Source: JAQVEM01 sp964616545 (GTDB taxonomy: Bacteria; Actinomycetota; Humimicrobiia; Humimicrobiales; Humimicrobiaceae). From it: a DNA stretch of 52,693 nt. Below the pieces are notes generated by a model. The model was given only the letters and a program-made list of their open reading frames with translations. It did no database searches and was not told the origin of the DNA. Of this stretch, positions 17,097 through 27,230 are shown piece by piece. Numbering within the stretch: the stretch's first letter is position 1; each line of letters starts with the position of its first letter. Made by a program: the position numbers and the translations under genes. Location of the stretch: NCBI GenBank assembly GCA_964616545.1, contig CAZTUA010000006.1, positions 1 through 52,693 on the forward strand, given 5' to 3'.

Positions 17097-18200
17097 ATGG
17101 CCAAGGTTGTTTTAAAAGACCTGACTAAGAAGTTTGAAGATGTTGTTGCAGTAAACAAAATGAACAACATAGTCGAGGACAAAGAATTTGCAGTGCTGGT
17201 TGGACCTTCGGGATGTGGCAAAACCACTACGCTGCGCATGATCGCAGGACTGGAAGACATAACGGAAGGTGAAATTTACATTGGAGACAGATTAGTCAAT
17301 GGCGTTGCTCCCAAGGACAGGGACATAGCCATGGTTTTCCAGAATTATGCTCTATACCCTCATTTTGATGTCTACAACAATATGGCTTTTGGATTAAAGC
17401 TAAGAAAGACCCCGAAAGCAGAAATTGAAAAAAGAGTGATGGAAGCAGCAAAAATATTAAAAATCGAGGATTTACTCAAAAGAAAACCCAAACAGCTTTC
17501 CGGCGGTCAGAGACAGAGAGTTGCTCTGGGCAGGGCTATCGTAAGAGACCCGAAAGTGTTTTTAATGGACGAACCGCTATCCAACCTGGACGCAAAACTC
17601 AGGGTACAGATGAGAACTGAAATTGCGAAGCTTCATGAGAGGCTTAAAGCTACAATAATCTATGTTACCCACGACCAGACAGAAGCAATGACAATGGCTG
17701 ACAAGATTATTATTATGAAAGACGGAATTGTTCAGCAGACCGGACAGCCGCAGGAAGTATATGACAATCCTGTTAATATGTTTGTTGCCGGTTTCATAGG
17801 AAGCCCTGCAATGAATTTTCTGGATGCTACTATAACCGACCGGCTGACCTTCAAGAGCAATTTATTTGAGCTTGAAACAACAGACAGGATTAAAAAGATA
17901 ATCAAAGACAGTGATCTTGCAGGAAAGGAAGTTATAATAGGTATAAGACCGGAAGACCTGGAAGACAGTAATTTTGTGCCGGATACATCAAAAGGCAATA
18001 CTATCATTGCAAATGTCGAAGTAACCGAGCCCATGGGTGCTGAAATATATCTATATATAGATATTGAAGGAGTTCTTGTAACTGCGAGGGTAAATCCAAG
18101 GTCCAGATACACCAGCGGAGAAAAAGCCACATTGCACGTAGATACTGATAAAATACATATATTTGGTAAGGATACAGAAAAGGCCTATACTCACTTATAA
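17097..18200 (+). CDS. MsmX/UgpC-type ABC sugar transporter ATPase
   Basis: A 367-residue CUT1-class ATPase. The nucleotide domain has Walker A GPSGCGKTT, the Q-loop FQNYALYPH, signature LSGGQRQR, Walker B VFLMDEPLSNLD and the switch HDQ. A C-terminal MalK-like TOBE regulatory domain follows (about 235-367, with IGIRPEDL). GAGGAG precedes the ATG. No CUT1 permease or binding protein is adjacent. In many Gram-positive bacteria one such ATPase energises several sugar transporters encoded elsewhere, and that is the likely role here. The Opp-type transporter downstream has its own two ATPases. Confidence 0.9.
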   Translation: MAKVVLKDLTKKFEDVVAVNKMNNIVEDKEFAVLVGPSGCGKTTTLRMIAGLEDITEGEIYIGDRLVNGVAPKDRDIAMVFQNYALYPHFDVYNNMAFGLKLRKTPKAEIEKRVMEAAKILKIEDLLKRKPKQLSGGQRQRVALGRAIVRDPKVFLMDEPLSNLDAKLRVQMRTEIAKLHERLKATIIYVTHDQTEAMTMADKIIIMKDGIVQQTGQPQEVYDNPVNMFVAGFIGSPAMNFLDATITDRLTFKSNLFELETTDRIKKIIKDSDLAGKEVIIGIRPEDLEDSNFVPDTSKGNTIIANVEVTEPMGAEIYLYIDIEGVLVTARVNPRSRYTSGEKATLHVDTDKIHIFGKDTEKAYTHL

Positions 18201-18495
18201 TAGCAGAAATTAGTTGACAGCGGTTAACCAACATAGGCTGTCTTAAAAATCAAGGTAGTGTTATTTTGTTATATTTACCCCGGGGGTGATATGTGCAGTT
18301 TCAGGGATTGAATGGAACAGACAGCTGATTTAGATGATGGGTTCGGGGTTATATTATATAAATAAGATATCTTTTTATTATAATGTAAGTTAATGTAAAA
18401 GAAGTTTATCAATCCCGGATTTTAATTAAGCAGCAGATACCTGAAAAAGCCGCCTGTTTAAATATAATGGAAAGGGCCGGACACAATTTGAATGC
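18201..18495. other. Gene-free stretch between the sugar ATPase and lacI
   Basis: No credible gene lies in this part of the ~370-base gap. An inverted repeat GACAGC...GCTGTC (18216-18221 and 18237-18242) with GGTTAACC inside its loop could act as a terminator for the ATPase gene, but no T-tract follows. A palindrome CCCCGGGG lies near 18279. The lacI promoter and operator occupy the remainder downstream. Confidence 0.4.
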
Positions 18496-18553
18496 TTGAC
18501 TATAAGTAAAAATATGTTGTAAAATAATGAATAAATATTTAAACACGTGTTCA
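18496..18553 (+). promoter_or_regulatory. lacI promoter with LacI-family operator
   Basis: TTGACT (18496-18501), an 18-base spacer and TAAAAT (18520-18525) form a good promoter. TAAACACGTGTTCA (18540-18553) is a near-perfect 14-base palindrome with the central CG typical of LacI-family operators, placed over the first transcribed bases. The same motif recurs before the GH94 gene and the transporter operon, so it is probably the binding site of the adjacent regulator, which would repress itself. Confidence 0.7.
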
Positions 18554-18571
18554 TGAAAATTTTAAATTGTT

Positions 18572-19615
18572 ATGCACAGTAAAGAAATAGCAAAATTAGC
18601 CGGTGTTTCAAGGAGTACCGTATCAAGGGTAATAAACAACTATGATAACGTAACTCCTGAAACAAAAGAAAAAGTTGAAAAAATTATAAAAAAATATGGA
18701 TATGTACCCCATGCTTCGGCACAGGCACTTGCCGGTAAAGTCAGCAAGATTATAGGTGTTTTTATAGCAAATATAAGACTCGGTGATGAAGATTTCAAGG
18801 TATATCGTAATGTATATGTTTCTCCTTTTGAGGCTGCGATAATAGATTATGCTGATAAAAATGGTTACAATGTGCTGATTTTAATTATCAACAATAATGA
18901 TGATTTCACAAAGATAAGAAAACTTTTTAATAGTAAGATATTATCCGGAGGAATATTTTTAGGAGCCAACAATAACTCAAAAGAAATTTTTGAGCTAATA
19001 AAGTCCGGGTATAAAATAGCAATAATTGACCAGGAAAAATTAACAAGAAAGGGTATAAACAAACATATAATTGTTAACTCTGATAATTATAACGGCGCGT
19101 ACAAAGCAACAAAGCATTTAATAGACTACGGCCACAGGGAAATAGCGCATATCTGCGGGGACATGAATAAATATTCTGGTTTTAAACGTCTTGAAGGATA
19201 TAAGAAAGCAATGCATGAAGCCGGGCTTAAAATCAGAAAAGGATATATAGTCCCGGGAAACTTTACCGAAGATAGCGGATTTATATGTGTAAATCAGCTT
19301 TTAAAAAATGGGGGCAAAAATAAAATAACAGCTATTTTTTCATCCAATGATACAATGGCCCTGGGTGCTATAAAAGCCATTAAAAAAATGAATCTTAGAA
19401 TTCCCGACGATATTTCTATTGTAGGCTATGATGATATCAGGATTGCAAGTTATATTTCTCCTGCTCTTACGACTGTAAGGAGCCCTATACTGGAGATGTC
19501 ATCTGTCGTAACAGGGAACCTGATTAATTTTATTGAAAATGGTATTGATTTAGCTGAGTATTATACTATTCCGGCAGAATTAATAATAAGGGAATCTACC
19601 AAAAAGTTAGCCTGA
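18572..19615 (+). CDS. LacI-family transcriptional regulator of the beta-glucoside locus
   Basis: A 347-residue repressor with an N-terminal LacI helix-turn-helix (residues 2-24, IAKLAGVSRSTVSRVINN) and hinge, then a periplasmic-binding-protein-like effector domain (about 60-347) with FSSNDTMALGAIKA and SIVGYDDI motifs. The effector is probably a cello-oligosaccharide or related sugar, inferred from the neighbours. Matching operators lie before its own gene, the cellobiose phosphorylase and the transporter operon. No ribosome site is evident; an earlier ATG at 18553 is in another frame. Confidence 0.9.
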   Translation: MHSKEIAKLAGVSRSTVSRVINNYDNVTPETKEKVEKIIKKYGYVPHASAQALAGKVSKIIGVFIANIRLGDEDFKVYRNVYVSPFEAAIIDYADKNGYNVLILIINNNDDFTKIRKLFNSKILSGGIFLGANNNSKEIFELIKSGYKIAIIDQEKLTRKGINKHIIVNSDNYNGAYKATKHLIDYGHREIAHICGDMNKYSGFKRLEGYKKAMHEAGLKIRKGYIVPGNFTEDSGFICVNQLLKNGGKNKITAIFSSNDTMALGAIKAIKKMNLRIPDDISIVGYDDIRIASYISPALTTVRSPILEMSSVVTGNLINFIENGIDLAEYYTIPAELIIRESTKKLA

Positions 19616-19665
19616 CAGGATTAAAAATACGGTTAAAACTTAAAAATGTAAAAAAATATAAAAAA

Positions 19666-19679
19666 TAAACACGTGTTTA
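19666..19679. promoter_or_regulatory. LacI-family operator before the GH94 gene
   Basis: TAAACACGTGTTTA is a perfect 14-base palindrome, the best copy of the motif in the window. It lies four bases after a possible -10 box TATAAA (19657-19662) and about 145 bases before the cellobiose phosphorylase gene. The -35 region is weak. Confidence 0.7.
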
Positions 19680-19822
19680 CATATTTAATAATTAATTTTA
19701 AAATAAAGAGAATAAAAAAATATAAAAAAGAAGTACTGACATAAACGGTAGAATTAATTAGAGATGATTGAAAAGAAGAAAATTTATTAAAAATTATAAA
19801 TTCTATATAAGGGAAACTGGTA

Positions 19823-22267
19823 ATGAATAAATATGGCTATTTTGATGACAATAGCAAAGAGTATGTTATAAATAAGCCCGACACTCCTTTGCCATGGATA
19901 AATTATATAGGATTTAATAAATACTTTGGTATTATTTCAAATACAGCCGGGGGGTATAGTTTTTATCAGGACGCTCGCCTCAGGCGACTGACACGTTATA
20001 GATACAATAATGTTCCGGCGGATATGGGGGGAAGATATATTTATATAAAGGACAATAATACGGTCTGGAATCCTGGCTGGAAACCTGTCTGTACACCACT
20101 CGATGAATATACGTGCCGTCATGGACTGGGGTATACGGCTATAAAGGGTAAGAAAAATGGCGTAGAAGCAGAAGTGACATATTTTGTGCCCCCGGAGGAA
20201 AACATGGAAATATGGAATCTTGCACTGGTAAACGATACGGATAAAAATAAAGATATAACCATATTTTCATTTGTAGAATTCTGCCTCTGGGATGCAATGG
20301 ATGATATGACCAACTTTCAGCGTAATCTTAATACAGGTGAAGTAGAAGTAGAGAATGAAACTATTTTTCATAAAACCGAATATAGGGAAAGAAGAAATCA
20401 TTATGCATATTTCACCTGCAGCCAGAAGATAAATGGATTTGACACAAGCCGGGATGCATTTATCGGGAGCTATAATGGATTTGCAAATCCTGTAGCGGTT
20501 GAACGCGGGGAATGTACCAATTCCATTGTTAACGGCTGGTATCCAGCAGGTGTCCATCAGGTTAATATTGCTCTGGAGCCTGGCCAGAAGAAAAATTTGC
20601 ATTTTATACTTGGTTATATGGAGAATAAAGAAAATGAAAAATTTTCTGCCCCCGATGTTATAAATAAAGAGCTATTCTATTCAAAAATGAAAATCTACAA
20701 AAACTCCCGGGTAATAGATAAATCTTTTAAAAATTTAAAGAAATACTGGGATGAATTACTTGATAGGTTTAATGTTGAAACAGAAAATGAACATGTTAAC
20801 CGGATGGTGAATATATGGAACCAGTACCAGTGTATGGTTACTTTTAACATATCGCGGTCAGCATCCTTATTTGAATCAGGTATTGGACGGGGAATAGGAT
20901 ATAGGGATACTAACCAGGATTTGCTGGGATTTGTTCATATGGTTCCGGAGAGGTCAAGAAGAAGAATACTTGACATAGCAGGAGTACAGCTTTCTGATGG
21001 AAGCTGCTACCATCAGTATCAGCCTCTTACCGGGAAAGGTAATAAGGATGTGGGGAGCGGTTTTAATGATGACCCGCTCTGGCTTATAGTTTCTACCTGT
21101 TCATATATAAAAGAAACGGGGGACTATTCAATACTTAAAGAAGCTGTCGGATACCCTGATGTCGATGATAGCAGGGCTAATCTGCTTGAGCATCTCTTTC
21201 TCTCTATAGAATATACTCTGAAAAACCTGGGTCCTCACAAACTTCCTCTTATAGGACATGCAGACTGGAATGACTGCCTTAATTTAAATTGTTTTTCAAA
21301 ATATCCCGGGCAGAGTTTCCAGACCTATGGAGATAAATCCGGAGGAGTTGCCGAATCAGTTATGATAGCAGGGCTCTTTCTTTATGCATGCCGGGAGTTT
21401 ATTCAGCTGCTGCGAAGATTTAATCAGGATAAGAGAATTAAAGAACTGGAAAAACATTATGAACAAATGAAAAGTGCTGTTGAAAAATACGGCTGGGATG
21501 GAGAATGGTTCCTGAGAGCATATGATTACTACGGTGATAAAGTAGGTTCGAAGGAATGCAGGGAGGGGAAGATATTTATTGAATCTCAGGGATGGTGTAT
21601 TATGGGCGGCGTCGGCCTGGAGAATGAAATGGCGCGTAAAGCACTTAATAGCGTGGAAAAATATCTCGCAACTCCTGACGGAATAGTAATGAATCAGCCT
21701 GCATTTTCGCGTTATTATCTTAACCTGGGGGAAATTTCTTCTTATCCTCCCGGGTATAAAGAAAATGCTGGAATATTCTGCCATAACAATCCGTGGATAT
21801 CCATTGCTGAAACCATGCTGGGGAACGGAAATAAAGCCCTGGATTATTATTTACGTATTTGTCCGGGAACAAAAGAAAAAGTAATAGATGTATACCGGTG
21901 TGAACCTTATTGCTATGCCCAGATGATTGCAGGTCATGATGCACCTTCTGCCGGTGAAGCTAAAAATTCCTGGCTTACAGGTACAGCTGCATGGTGTTTT
22001 GTAAATATATCCCAGGCAATCCTGGGAATAAAACCTGGCTATGATGGTTTGCTGATAGACCCCTGTATACCGGAGGACTGGAAAGAATATAAAGTAAAAC
22101 GTTCTTTCCGTGGAGTAAAATATAATATTACGATAAAAAATCCTGAGAGAGTTAGCAGTGGAATTAAAAGCATATCGGTTGACGGAAAATCTATAAAAGG
22201 AAATATAATTCCTTTAAGCAAAGGTAAAAAAGAAATACAGGTTAATGTAATCCTGGGCAGCTCATAA
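19823..22267 (+). CDS. Cellobiose phosphorylase (GH94)
   Basis: An 814-residue intracellular phosphorylase expected to split cellobiose with phosphate into glucose 1-phosphate and glucose, saving ATP. The N-terminal domain carries the family blocks SNTAGGYSFYQDARLRRLTR and CRHGLGYT; the catalytic (alpha/alpha)6 barrel has GIGYRDTNQDLLGFVHM and HADWNDCLN, with Asp481/Asp484 holding the likely general acid. C-terminal blocks include GEAKNSWLTGTAAW. Length and motifs match cellobiose phosphorylases of clostridia closely, as far as I recall them; cellodextrin or chitobiose phosphorylase are the alternatives. The upstream operator and downstream GH1 and GH2 genes support a beta-glucoside role. Confidence 0.92.
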   Translation: MNKYGYFDDNSKEYVINKPDTPLPWINYIGFNKYFGIISNTAGGYSFYQDARLRRLTRYRYNNVPADMGGRYIYIKDNNTVWNPGWKPVCTPLDEYTCRHGLGYTAIKGKKNGVEAEVTYFVPPEENMEIWNLALVNDTDKNKDITIFSFVEFCLWDAMDDMTNFQRNLNTGEVEVENETIFHKTEYRERRNHYAYFTCSQKINGFDTSRDAFIGSYNGFANPVAVERGECTNSIVNGWYPAGVHQVNIALEPGQKKNLHFILGYMENKENEKFSAPDVINKELFYSKMKIYKNSRVIDKSFKNLKKYWDELLDRFNVETENEHVNRMVNIWNQYQCMVTFNISRSASLFESGIGRGIGYRDTNQDLLGFVHMVPERSRRRILDIAGVQLSDGSCYHQYQPLTGKGNKDVGSGFNDDPLWLIVSTCSYIKETGDYSILKEAVGYPDVDDSRANLLEHLFLSIEYTLKNLGPHKLPLIGHADWNDCLNLNCFSKYPGQSFQTYGDKSGGVAESVMIAGLFLYACREFIQLLRRFNQDKRIKELEKHYEQMKSAVEKYGWDGEWFLRAYDYYGDKVGSKECREGKIFIESQGWCIMGGVGLENEMARKALNSVEKYLATPDGIVMNQPAFSRYYLNLGEISSYPPGYKENAGIFCHNNPWISIAETMLGNGNKALDYYLRICPGTKEKVIDVYRCEPYCYAQMIAGHDAPSAGEAKNSWLTGTAAWCFVNISQAILGIKPGYDGLLIDPCIPEDWKEYKVKRSFRGVKYNITIKNPERVSSGIKSISVDGKSIKGNIIPLSKGKKEIQVNVILGSS

Positions 22268-22354
22268 GTCCTGCTATATTAGAGTTTTAAATAAGTCCAG
22301 AAACCTATTATAATTATTTAAGCATAATCATCATTTAATAAGGAATGTGAGAAA

Positions 22355-23695
22355 ATGGCAACTAGATTTAAAAGCGATTTTTTATTTGGCACCGCAACGT
22401 CATCTTACCAGATTGAAGGTGCCGTTAACACTGATGGAAGAACTCCGTCAATATGGGATATTTTTTCAAAAACTCCCGGGAAAATTTACAAAGGTGATTC
22501 CGGAGATATTGCATGTGACCATTACAATAGATTCAGGAAAGATATTGAGTTGATGAAGGAATTAGGAATTGAGGCATATAGATTCTCAATTTCCTGGTCA
22601 AGGATTTTCCCCGAAAAAGGAGTGTTCAACCCAAAAGGCATGGAATTTTATAAAAATCTGGTTGATGAACTTGCCAGGAAGAATATAGAACCTGCTGCTA
22701 CACTGTATCACTGGGATTTACCCCTGTGGGTATATAATATGGGAGGATGGCTGAATAGAGATTCAGTTAAATGGTTCACAGAATATTCTGTTAAAATATT
22801 CGAAGAACTCGGCGATTCAGTCAGATTGTGGATAACCCATAATGAGCCGCTCTGTTCATCAATTTTTAGCTATTATGAGGGCAAGCATGCCCCGGGCCAT
22901 AAAAATTTACAGGAAGCTTTGATGGCCGCCCACCACATTTTGATTTCTCACGGACATGTGGTAAAAGAATTTAGAAAACATAATCTTAAAAGCGGGGAAA
23001 TCGGGATAACTCTTAACCAAATTCCGGTGTATCCGGCAACAAAATCAAAAGAAGACATGGAAGCAGCAAATATATGCGATGGTTATTTTAACAGATGGTT
23101 CCTGGACCCTATTTTTAAAGGTTCATATCCGGAAGATATGGAAAAAATATACAGGGAACTTAATGTAGATTTTAATTTTATAGAAGATGATGACCTGCAT
23201 GAAATATCAGTTAGAAATGATTTTCTGGGGGTAAATTATTATTCACGTGACCTGGTAAAATATTCACCGGATTCTATATTAAAGTATAAAAAAGTTTCTG
23301 GTAAATTCGCAAGGACCGAAATGGACTGGGAAATAGTGCCTGCAGCTTTATATGAACTTATAATTAAATTGAGAAAAGAATACACAAAAATACCCATTTA
23401 TATAACAGAAAACGGGGCTGCGTTTGATGATAAGTTATTGAAAAAAGGAGAAATCCGCGATAAAAAACGAATAGATTATTTAAGAAGGCACCTGCTGGAA
23501 GTTGCAAAATTAAATAAAAAGAGGATGGATATAAGGGGTTATTTTTTATGGACGCTCATGGATAATTTTGAGTGGCAGGAAGGGTATTCAAAAAGGTTCG
23601 GAATAATATATGTGGATTTTAAAACACAGGAAAGAATATTTAAAAACAGTGCATTCTGGTACAGGGATTTAATAAAAAGCAGGACTATAAAGTAA
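22355..23695 (+). CDS. bglA: Beta-glucosidase (GH1)
   Basis: A 446-residue GH1 enzyme of usual length. It starts with the family block FLFGTATSSYQIEGA. The acid/base is Glu164 in THNEP and the nucleophile Glu352 in ITENGAAF. The YRFSISWSRIFP block and the C-terminal WTLMDNFEWQEGY are also present. No phospho-sugar specificity loop or PTS gene is nearby, so it probably hydrolyses unphosphorylated beta-glucosides or cello-oligosaccharides in the cytoplasm. It follows GH94 by about 90 bases and has AAGGAA upstream of the ATG. Confidence 0.93.
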   Translation: MATRFKSDFLFGTATSSYQIEGAVNTDGRTPSIWDIFSKTPGKIYKGDSGDIACDHYNRFRKDIELMKELGIEAYRFSISWSRIFPEKGVFNPKGMEFYKNLVDELARKNIEPAATLYHWDLPLWVYNMGGWLNRDSVKWFTEYSVKIFEELGDSVRLWITHNEPLCSSIFSYYEGKHAPGHKNLQEALMAAHHILISHGHVVKEFRKHNLKSGEIGITLNQIPVYPATKSKEDMEAANICDGYFNRWFLDPIFKGSYPEDMEKIYRELNVDFNFIEDDDLHEISVRNDFLGVNYYSRDLVKYSPDSILKYKKVSGKFARTEMDWEIVPAALYELIIKLRKEYTKIPIYITENGAAFDDKLLKKGEIRDKKRIDYLRRHLLEVAKLNKKRMDIRGYFLWTLMDNFEWQEGYSKRFGIIYVDFKTQERIFKNSAFWYRDLIKSRTIK

Positions 23696-23715
23696 TACGG
23701 AGTTGATGCCGGGAT

Positions 23716-24267
23716 ATGACAGAAAAAGAAAAAATGTTATCCGGTCAGTTATATATTTCGACCGATAAAGAACTAACAGCAGAAAGAAATTATGCAAAAA
23801 GATTATGTTATGAATTTAACAGCGGCAATCCATTAAGACATATAAGAAGAAACAGGATTTTACAGAAATTATTCAGGACAGATATAAAGTGCTGTATAGA
23901 ACCTCCTTTTTATTGTGATTATGGGTATAATATTGAATTTGGTGAAAATTTTTACGCCAATCATGGTTGCGTAATACTTGATGTAAATAGAGTAAGAATT
24001 GGGAATAATGTTCTTCTGGGACCGTATGTCCAGATATGCACAGCTTCTCATCCTCTTGAACCCGATAAAAGAAATACCGGACTTGAATACGGCCTTCCGA
24101 TAGAAATAGGTAGCAATGTGTGGATAGGTTCAGGTGCTGTCATCCTTCCGGATATAAAAATTGGAGATAATTCAATAATAGGTGCTGGCAGCATCGTGAC
24201 AAAAGATATTCCCCCAGGTGTACTGGCTCTGGGAAATCCGTCCAGGATAATTAAAGAATTAGATTAG
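23716..24267 (+). CDS. Maltose/galactoside O-acetyltransferase-like protein
   Basis: A 183-residue acetyl-CoA-dependent sugar acetyltransferase of the Maa/LacA group. An N-terminal MSGQLYIS-type cap precedes a left-handed parallel beta-helix made of hexapeptide repeats (about 70-175). The catalytic His lies in CTASHPLEPDKRN, and the C-terminal GNPSRIIKEL is typical. It probably acetylates sugars the cell cannot use, so that they can be exported. It is 20 bases after bglA, in the same run of genes. Confidence 0.88.
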   Translation: MTEKEKMLSGQLYISTDKELTAERNYAKRLCYEFNSGNPLRHIRRNRILQKLFRTDIKCCIEPPFYCDYGYNIEFGENFYANHGCVILDVNRVRIGNNVLLGPYVQICTASHPLEPDKRNTGLEYGLPIEIGSNVWIGSGAVILPDIKIGDNSIIGAGSIVTKDIPPGVLALGNPSRIIKELD

Positions 24268-24446
24268 TTTATTATAGGCGGTAGTGAATTTATCAATTGA
24301 TTGTTTAAATTTTATATTTATTACTGGTTGCTCCTGTTTAGTATTTTTACCAGAATAATTGATGAAGGAGATCATCCAGTTTCATCTATTAAAAAATATT
24401 TTACCGGAAAGATTTTTATTTACAGAACAAAAAATCAGGAGATATT

Positions 24447-26963
24447 ATGGAAATTTACAGCCTGAATGGTAAGTGGAGAATGAAGGATACCGGTAAAGGG
24501 TGCTGGATTAAAGCTCGGGTCCCGGGGTCGGTGTTTTCGGATTTATTGCGTGAAGGTTTAATGGAAGACCCATTTTACAGGGACAACGAAGATAAAGCTA
24601 TTGAGCTTTCATACCATGATTATGAATACATGAGGGAATTCAATATTCCTCCCGATATGTTTAAAAAAGATAAGATTTTTTTGTATTGTGAAGGGCTGGA
24701 TACTCTTACAGAAATTAGAATTAATAGTAAGAAGGTAGCCAGGACAGATAATATGCACCGCTGCTATGAGTTTGATGTAAAGAAGTTTTTAAAAAAAGGC
24801 AGGAATAATATTCATATTATGTTTTACTCTCCAGCAGAGTTTATTAAAAAGATGCAGAAAAAGAATCCCCTGTGGAAAAGGACATTTGATATAGCAATGC
24901 CTGGATATTACCACCTGCGTAAAGCCCACAGCATGTTTGGATGGGACTGGGGGCCCAGAATCCCGGACTCCGGCATATGGAGAGATATTGGTCTGAAGTC
25001 CTATGATTACGGGCGTCTAAAAGATACTTATGTTACCCAGAAGCACAGAAAAGATAAAGTAATCATCAACGTACAGGTCAATTTTGAAACGTGGGTTAAA
25101 AAAGGACTCAGTCTGGAAGTTTTAATCAGCTGCCCCGGAGGAGGAGAAATAATAAAAACCTATGAAATTGATTGCCTGGAAAATAACTGTAATTTCAATT
25201 TTAAAATAAAAGACCCGGAACTCTGGTGGCCAAATGGCTACGGAAAACAGCCACTTTACGGAGTTAAGGTAAATTTAATGAATGAAAAGAAAATAATTGA
25301 TTCAAAAGAATTCAGAATAGGCCTCAGGGCGCTTGACATCAGAAAGAGAAAAGATAAATGGGGGGAATCGTTTGAGTTTGTGGTTAACGGCGTGTCAGTT
25401 TTTGCAAGAGGTGCAAATTATATAATAGAAGATAACCTGATGTCCCGGTATTCAAAAAAGCGTACAGAGAAACTATTAAAGGATTGTGTTGAAGCAAATT
25501 TTAATTGTATAAGGGTGTGGGGCGGAGGAATATACCCCGCTGATTATTTTTTTGAACTATGTGACAGATATGGCCTTATTGTCTGGCAGGATTTTATGTT
25601 TGCGTGCTCTGTTTATCCTGCGGGCAGGGGAATTACAAAAAATATAAAAAAAGAGCTTGAAGATAACATAAAAAGGATTAGAAACCACCCCTGTCTTGGA
25701 CTATGGTGCGGAAATAACGAAATAGAGTGGATGATATATATGCTCGAAAAAAAGCCGCCGGTAGAGCTACATGTGCCGGAAGTTATTATGTCTACAAAAC
25801 TAAAGCAAATAAAAAAGAAATACAGGGACCTTTTTGAAAAAATTATTCCGGAGACTGTAAAAAAATATGACCCCGAACGTTTTTACTGGCCTTCTTCTCC
25901 GTCATCCGGAGGTAAATTTAATAATCCAAATGATGAATCAAAGGGAGATGTGCATTACTGGGACGTGTGGCATGGAATGAAGCCTTTCAATGATTACCGC
26001 AACTATTATTTTCGGTTTACTTCTGAATACGGATTTCAGGCTTTTCCCGGTATTAAGACTATAAGGAGTTTCACCATTCCGGAAGACAGGAATATATTCT
26101 CCTATGTAATGGAGAAGCACCAGAAGAACGGATCGGCAAACGGAAAAATACTCGCCTATCTATCAGAGACATTTAAATACCCGAAGGATTTTGAATCCTT
26201 GATTTATGTGTCGCAGATTTTACAGGCAGAAGCTATAAAATACGGGGTGGAGCACTGGAGGAGAAACAGGGGTCGCTGCATGGGGTCAGTATACTGGCAG
26301 CTTAATGATTGCTGGCCGGTGGCATCCTGGTCGAGCATAGATTATTATGGACGGTGGAAAGCCCTTCATTACTATGCAAAGCGTTTCTATGCGCCTGTGT
26401 TGATATCTGCTGAGGATAATGGAACCAGGGTAAATATTTATATAACAAATGACACACGGGAAAGCATAAAAGGAGTAATTGGGTGGAGGTTAAGGGATAA
26501 TAAATCCGGTATAATAGACAGCGGCAGGAGCAACATAGTAGCTGCTCCTTTAAAGGCAAAAAAATTCATGCAGTTAAATTTTAAAGATATGGTAAATGAG
26601 AATAATATTAGAGAGGCATACCTGGAATTTTTCTTAAAAATTAATGAAAAGTGTGCCGGTTACGGAACGGTATTATTTATAAAACCAAAGCACTTCAATT
26701 TTATAAACCCTGAAATAGAAGAGGCTGTCAGCGAGGATGATAGAGAATTTATCATAAATCTGGAGTCTAAAGCTTTTGCTAAATCTGTCGAGATAGACCT
26801 CGAAGACGCAGATTGCAGATTCAGCGATAATTATTTTGACCTTCCTGGCGGGTACAAGAAAACAGTAACTGCAGAAAAGCTATATCTCCAGCCTGAAATA
26901 GATTTAAAGGAGATAAAAAGGCAATTAAAGATACGGAGCCTTTACGATATAGAAGAAAGGTAA
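24447..26963 (+). CDS. Beta-mannosidase (GH2)
   Basis: An 838-residue GH2 enzyme. The N-terminal jelly-roll domain has KARVPGSVFSDL and the beta-mannosidase block SMFGWDWGPRIPDSGIWRDI. Ig-like domains and the catalytic TIM barrel follow, with acid/base Glu425 in CGNNEIEW and nucleophile Glu527 in TSEYGFQAFP. It lacks a signal peptide, so it should act on imported manno-oligosaccharides. AGGAG precedes the ATG by seven bases. A separate 180-base gap without a LacI-type operator stands before it. The product broadens the locus from beta-glucans to beta-mannans such as glucomannan. Confidence 0.9.
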   Translation: MEIYSLNGKWRMKDTGKGCWIKARVPGSVFSDLLREGLMEDPFYRDNEDKAIELSYHDYEYMREFNIPPDMFKKDKIFLYCEGLDTLTEIRINSKKVARTDNMHRCYEFDVKKFLKKGRNNIHIMFYSPAEFIKKMQKKNPLWKRTFDIAMPGYYHLRKAHSMFGWDWGPRIPDSGIWRDIGLKSYDYGRLKDTYVTQKHRKDKVIINVQVNFETWVKKGLSLEVLISCPGGGEIIKTYEIDCLENNCNFNFKIKDPELWWPNGYGKQPLYGVKVNLMNEKKIIDSKEFRIGLRALDIRKRKDKWGESFEFVVNGVSVFARGANYIIEDNLMSRYSKKRTEKLLKDCVEANFNCIRVWGGGIYPADYFFELCDRYGLIVWQDFMFACSVYPAGRGITKNIKKELEDNIKRIRNHPCLGLWCGNNEIEWMIYMLEKKPPVELHVPEVIMSTKLKQIKKKYRDLFEKIIPETVKKYDPERFYWPSSPSSGGKFNNPNDESKGDVHYWDVWHGMKPFNDYRNYYFRFTSEYGFQAFPGIKTIRSFTIPEDRNIFSYVMEKHQKNGSANGKILAYLSETFKYPKDFESLIYVSQILQAEAIKYGVEHWRRNRGRCMGSVYWQLNDCWPVASWSSIDYYGRWKALHYYAKRFYAPVLISAEDNGTRVNIYITNDTRESIKGVIGWRLRDNKSGIIDSGRSNIVAAPLKAKKFMQLNFKDMVNENNIREAYLEFFLKINEKCAGYGTVLFIKPKHFNFINPEIEEAVSEDDREFIINLESKAFAKSVEIDLEDADCRFSDNYFDLPGGYKKTVTAEKLYLQPEIDLKEIKRQLKIRSLYDIEER

Positions 26964-26968
26964 AGATT

Positions 26969-27154
26969 TCTTCTGGTGGCAGGACCCTGGCGCAGGGAGC
27001 CCTGGCATGGATTATGGGCAGGAGTGAAAATACAATACCGATACCGGGCTTTAAAAATGTAAAACAGGCAGAAGAAAATGCAAAAGCAATGGAGTTCGGA
27101 CCACTGACTGAAGAACAGATGGCTGAAATTGATAATCTGTTAAAAAAGGAATAA
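26969..27154 (+). pseudogene. 3'-terminal remnant of an aldo/keto reductase gene
   Basis: Directly after the GH2 stop, about 60 codons encode the C-terminal end of an aldo/keto reductase (RTLAQGALAWIMGRS, IPIPGFKNVKQAEENAKA, FGPLTEEQMAEID) and end in TAA at 27152. There is no start codon and no TIM-barrel core, so the 5' part was lost, probably by a deletion or by the event that brought in the GH2 gene. Confidence 0.75.
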
Positions 27155-27230
27155 GAATTAAAAATACACTTTTGATTAATCCCGGTCTCTCTATATGGAA
27201 GTGTACAGTAACTTTTATATGTTTAAATAA

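Noticed and set aside
18312..18365. 17-codon frame with an AGGGA ribosome-like site in the gap before lacI
   Set aside because: It is too short, lacks a promoter nearby and shows no recognisable peptide family; chance is the simpler explanation.
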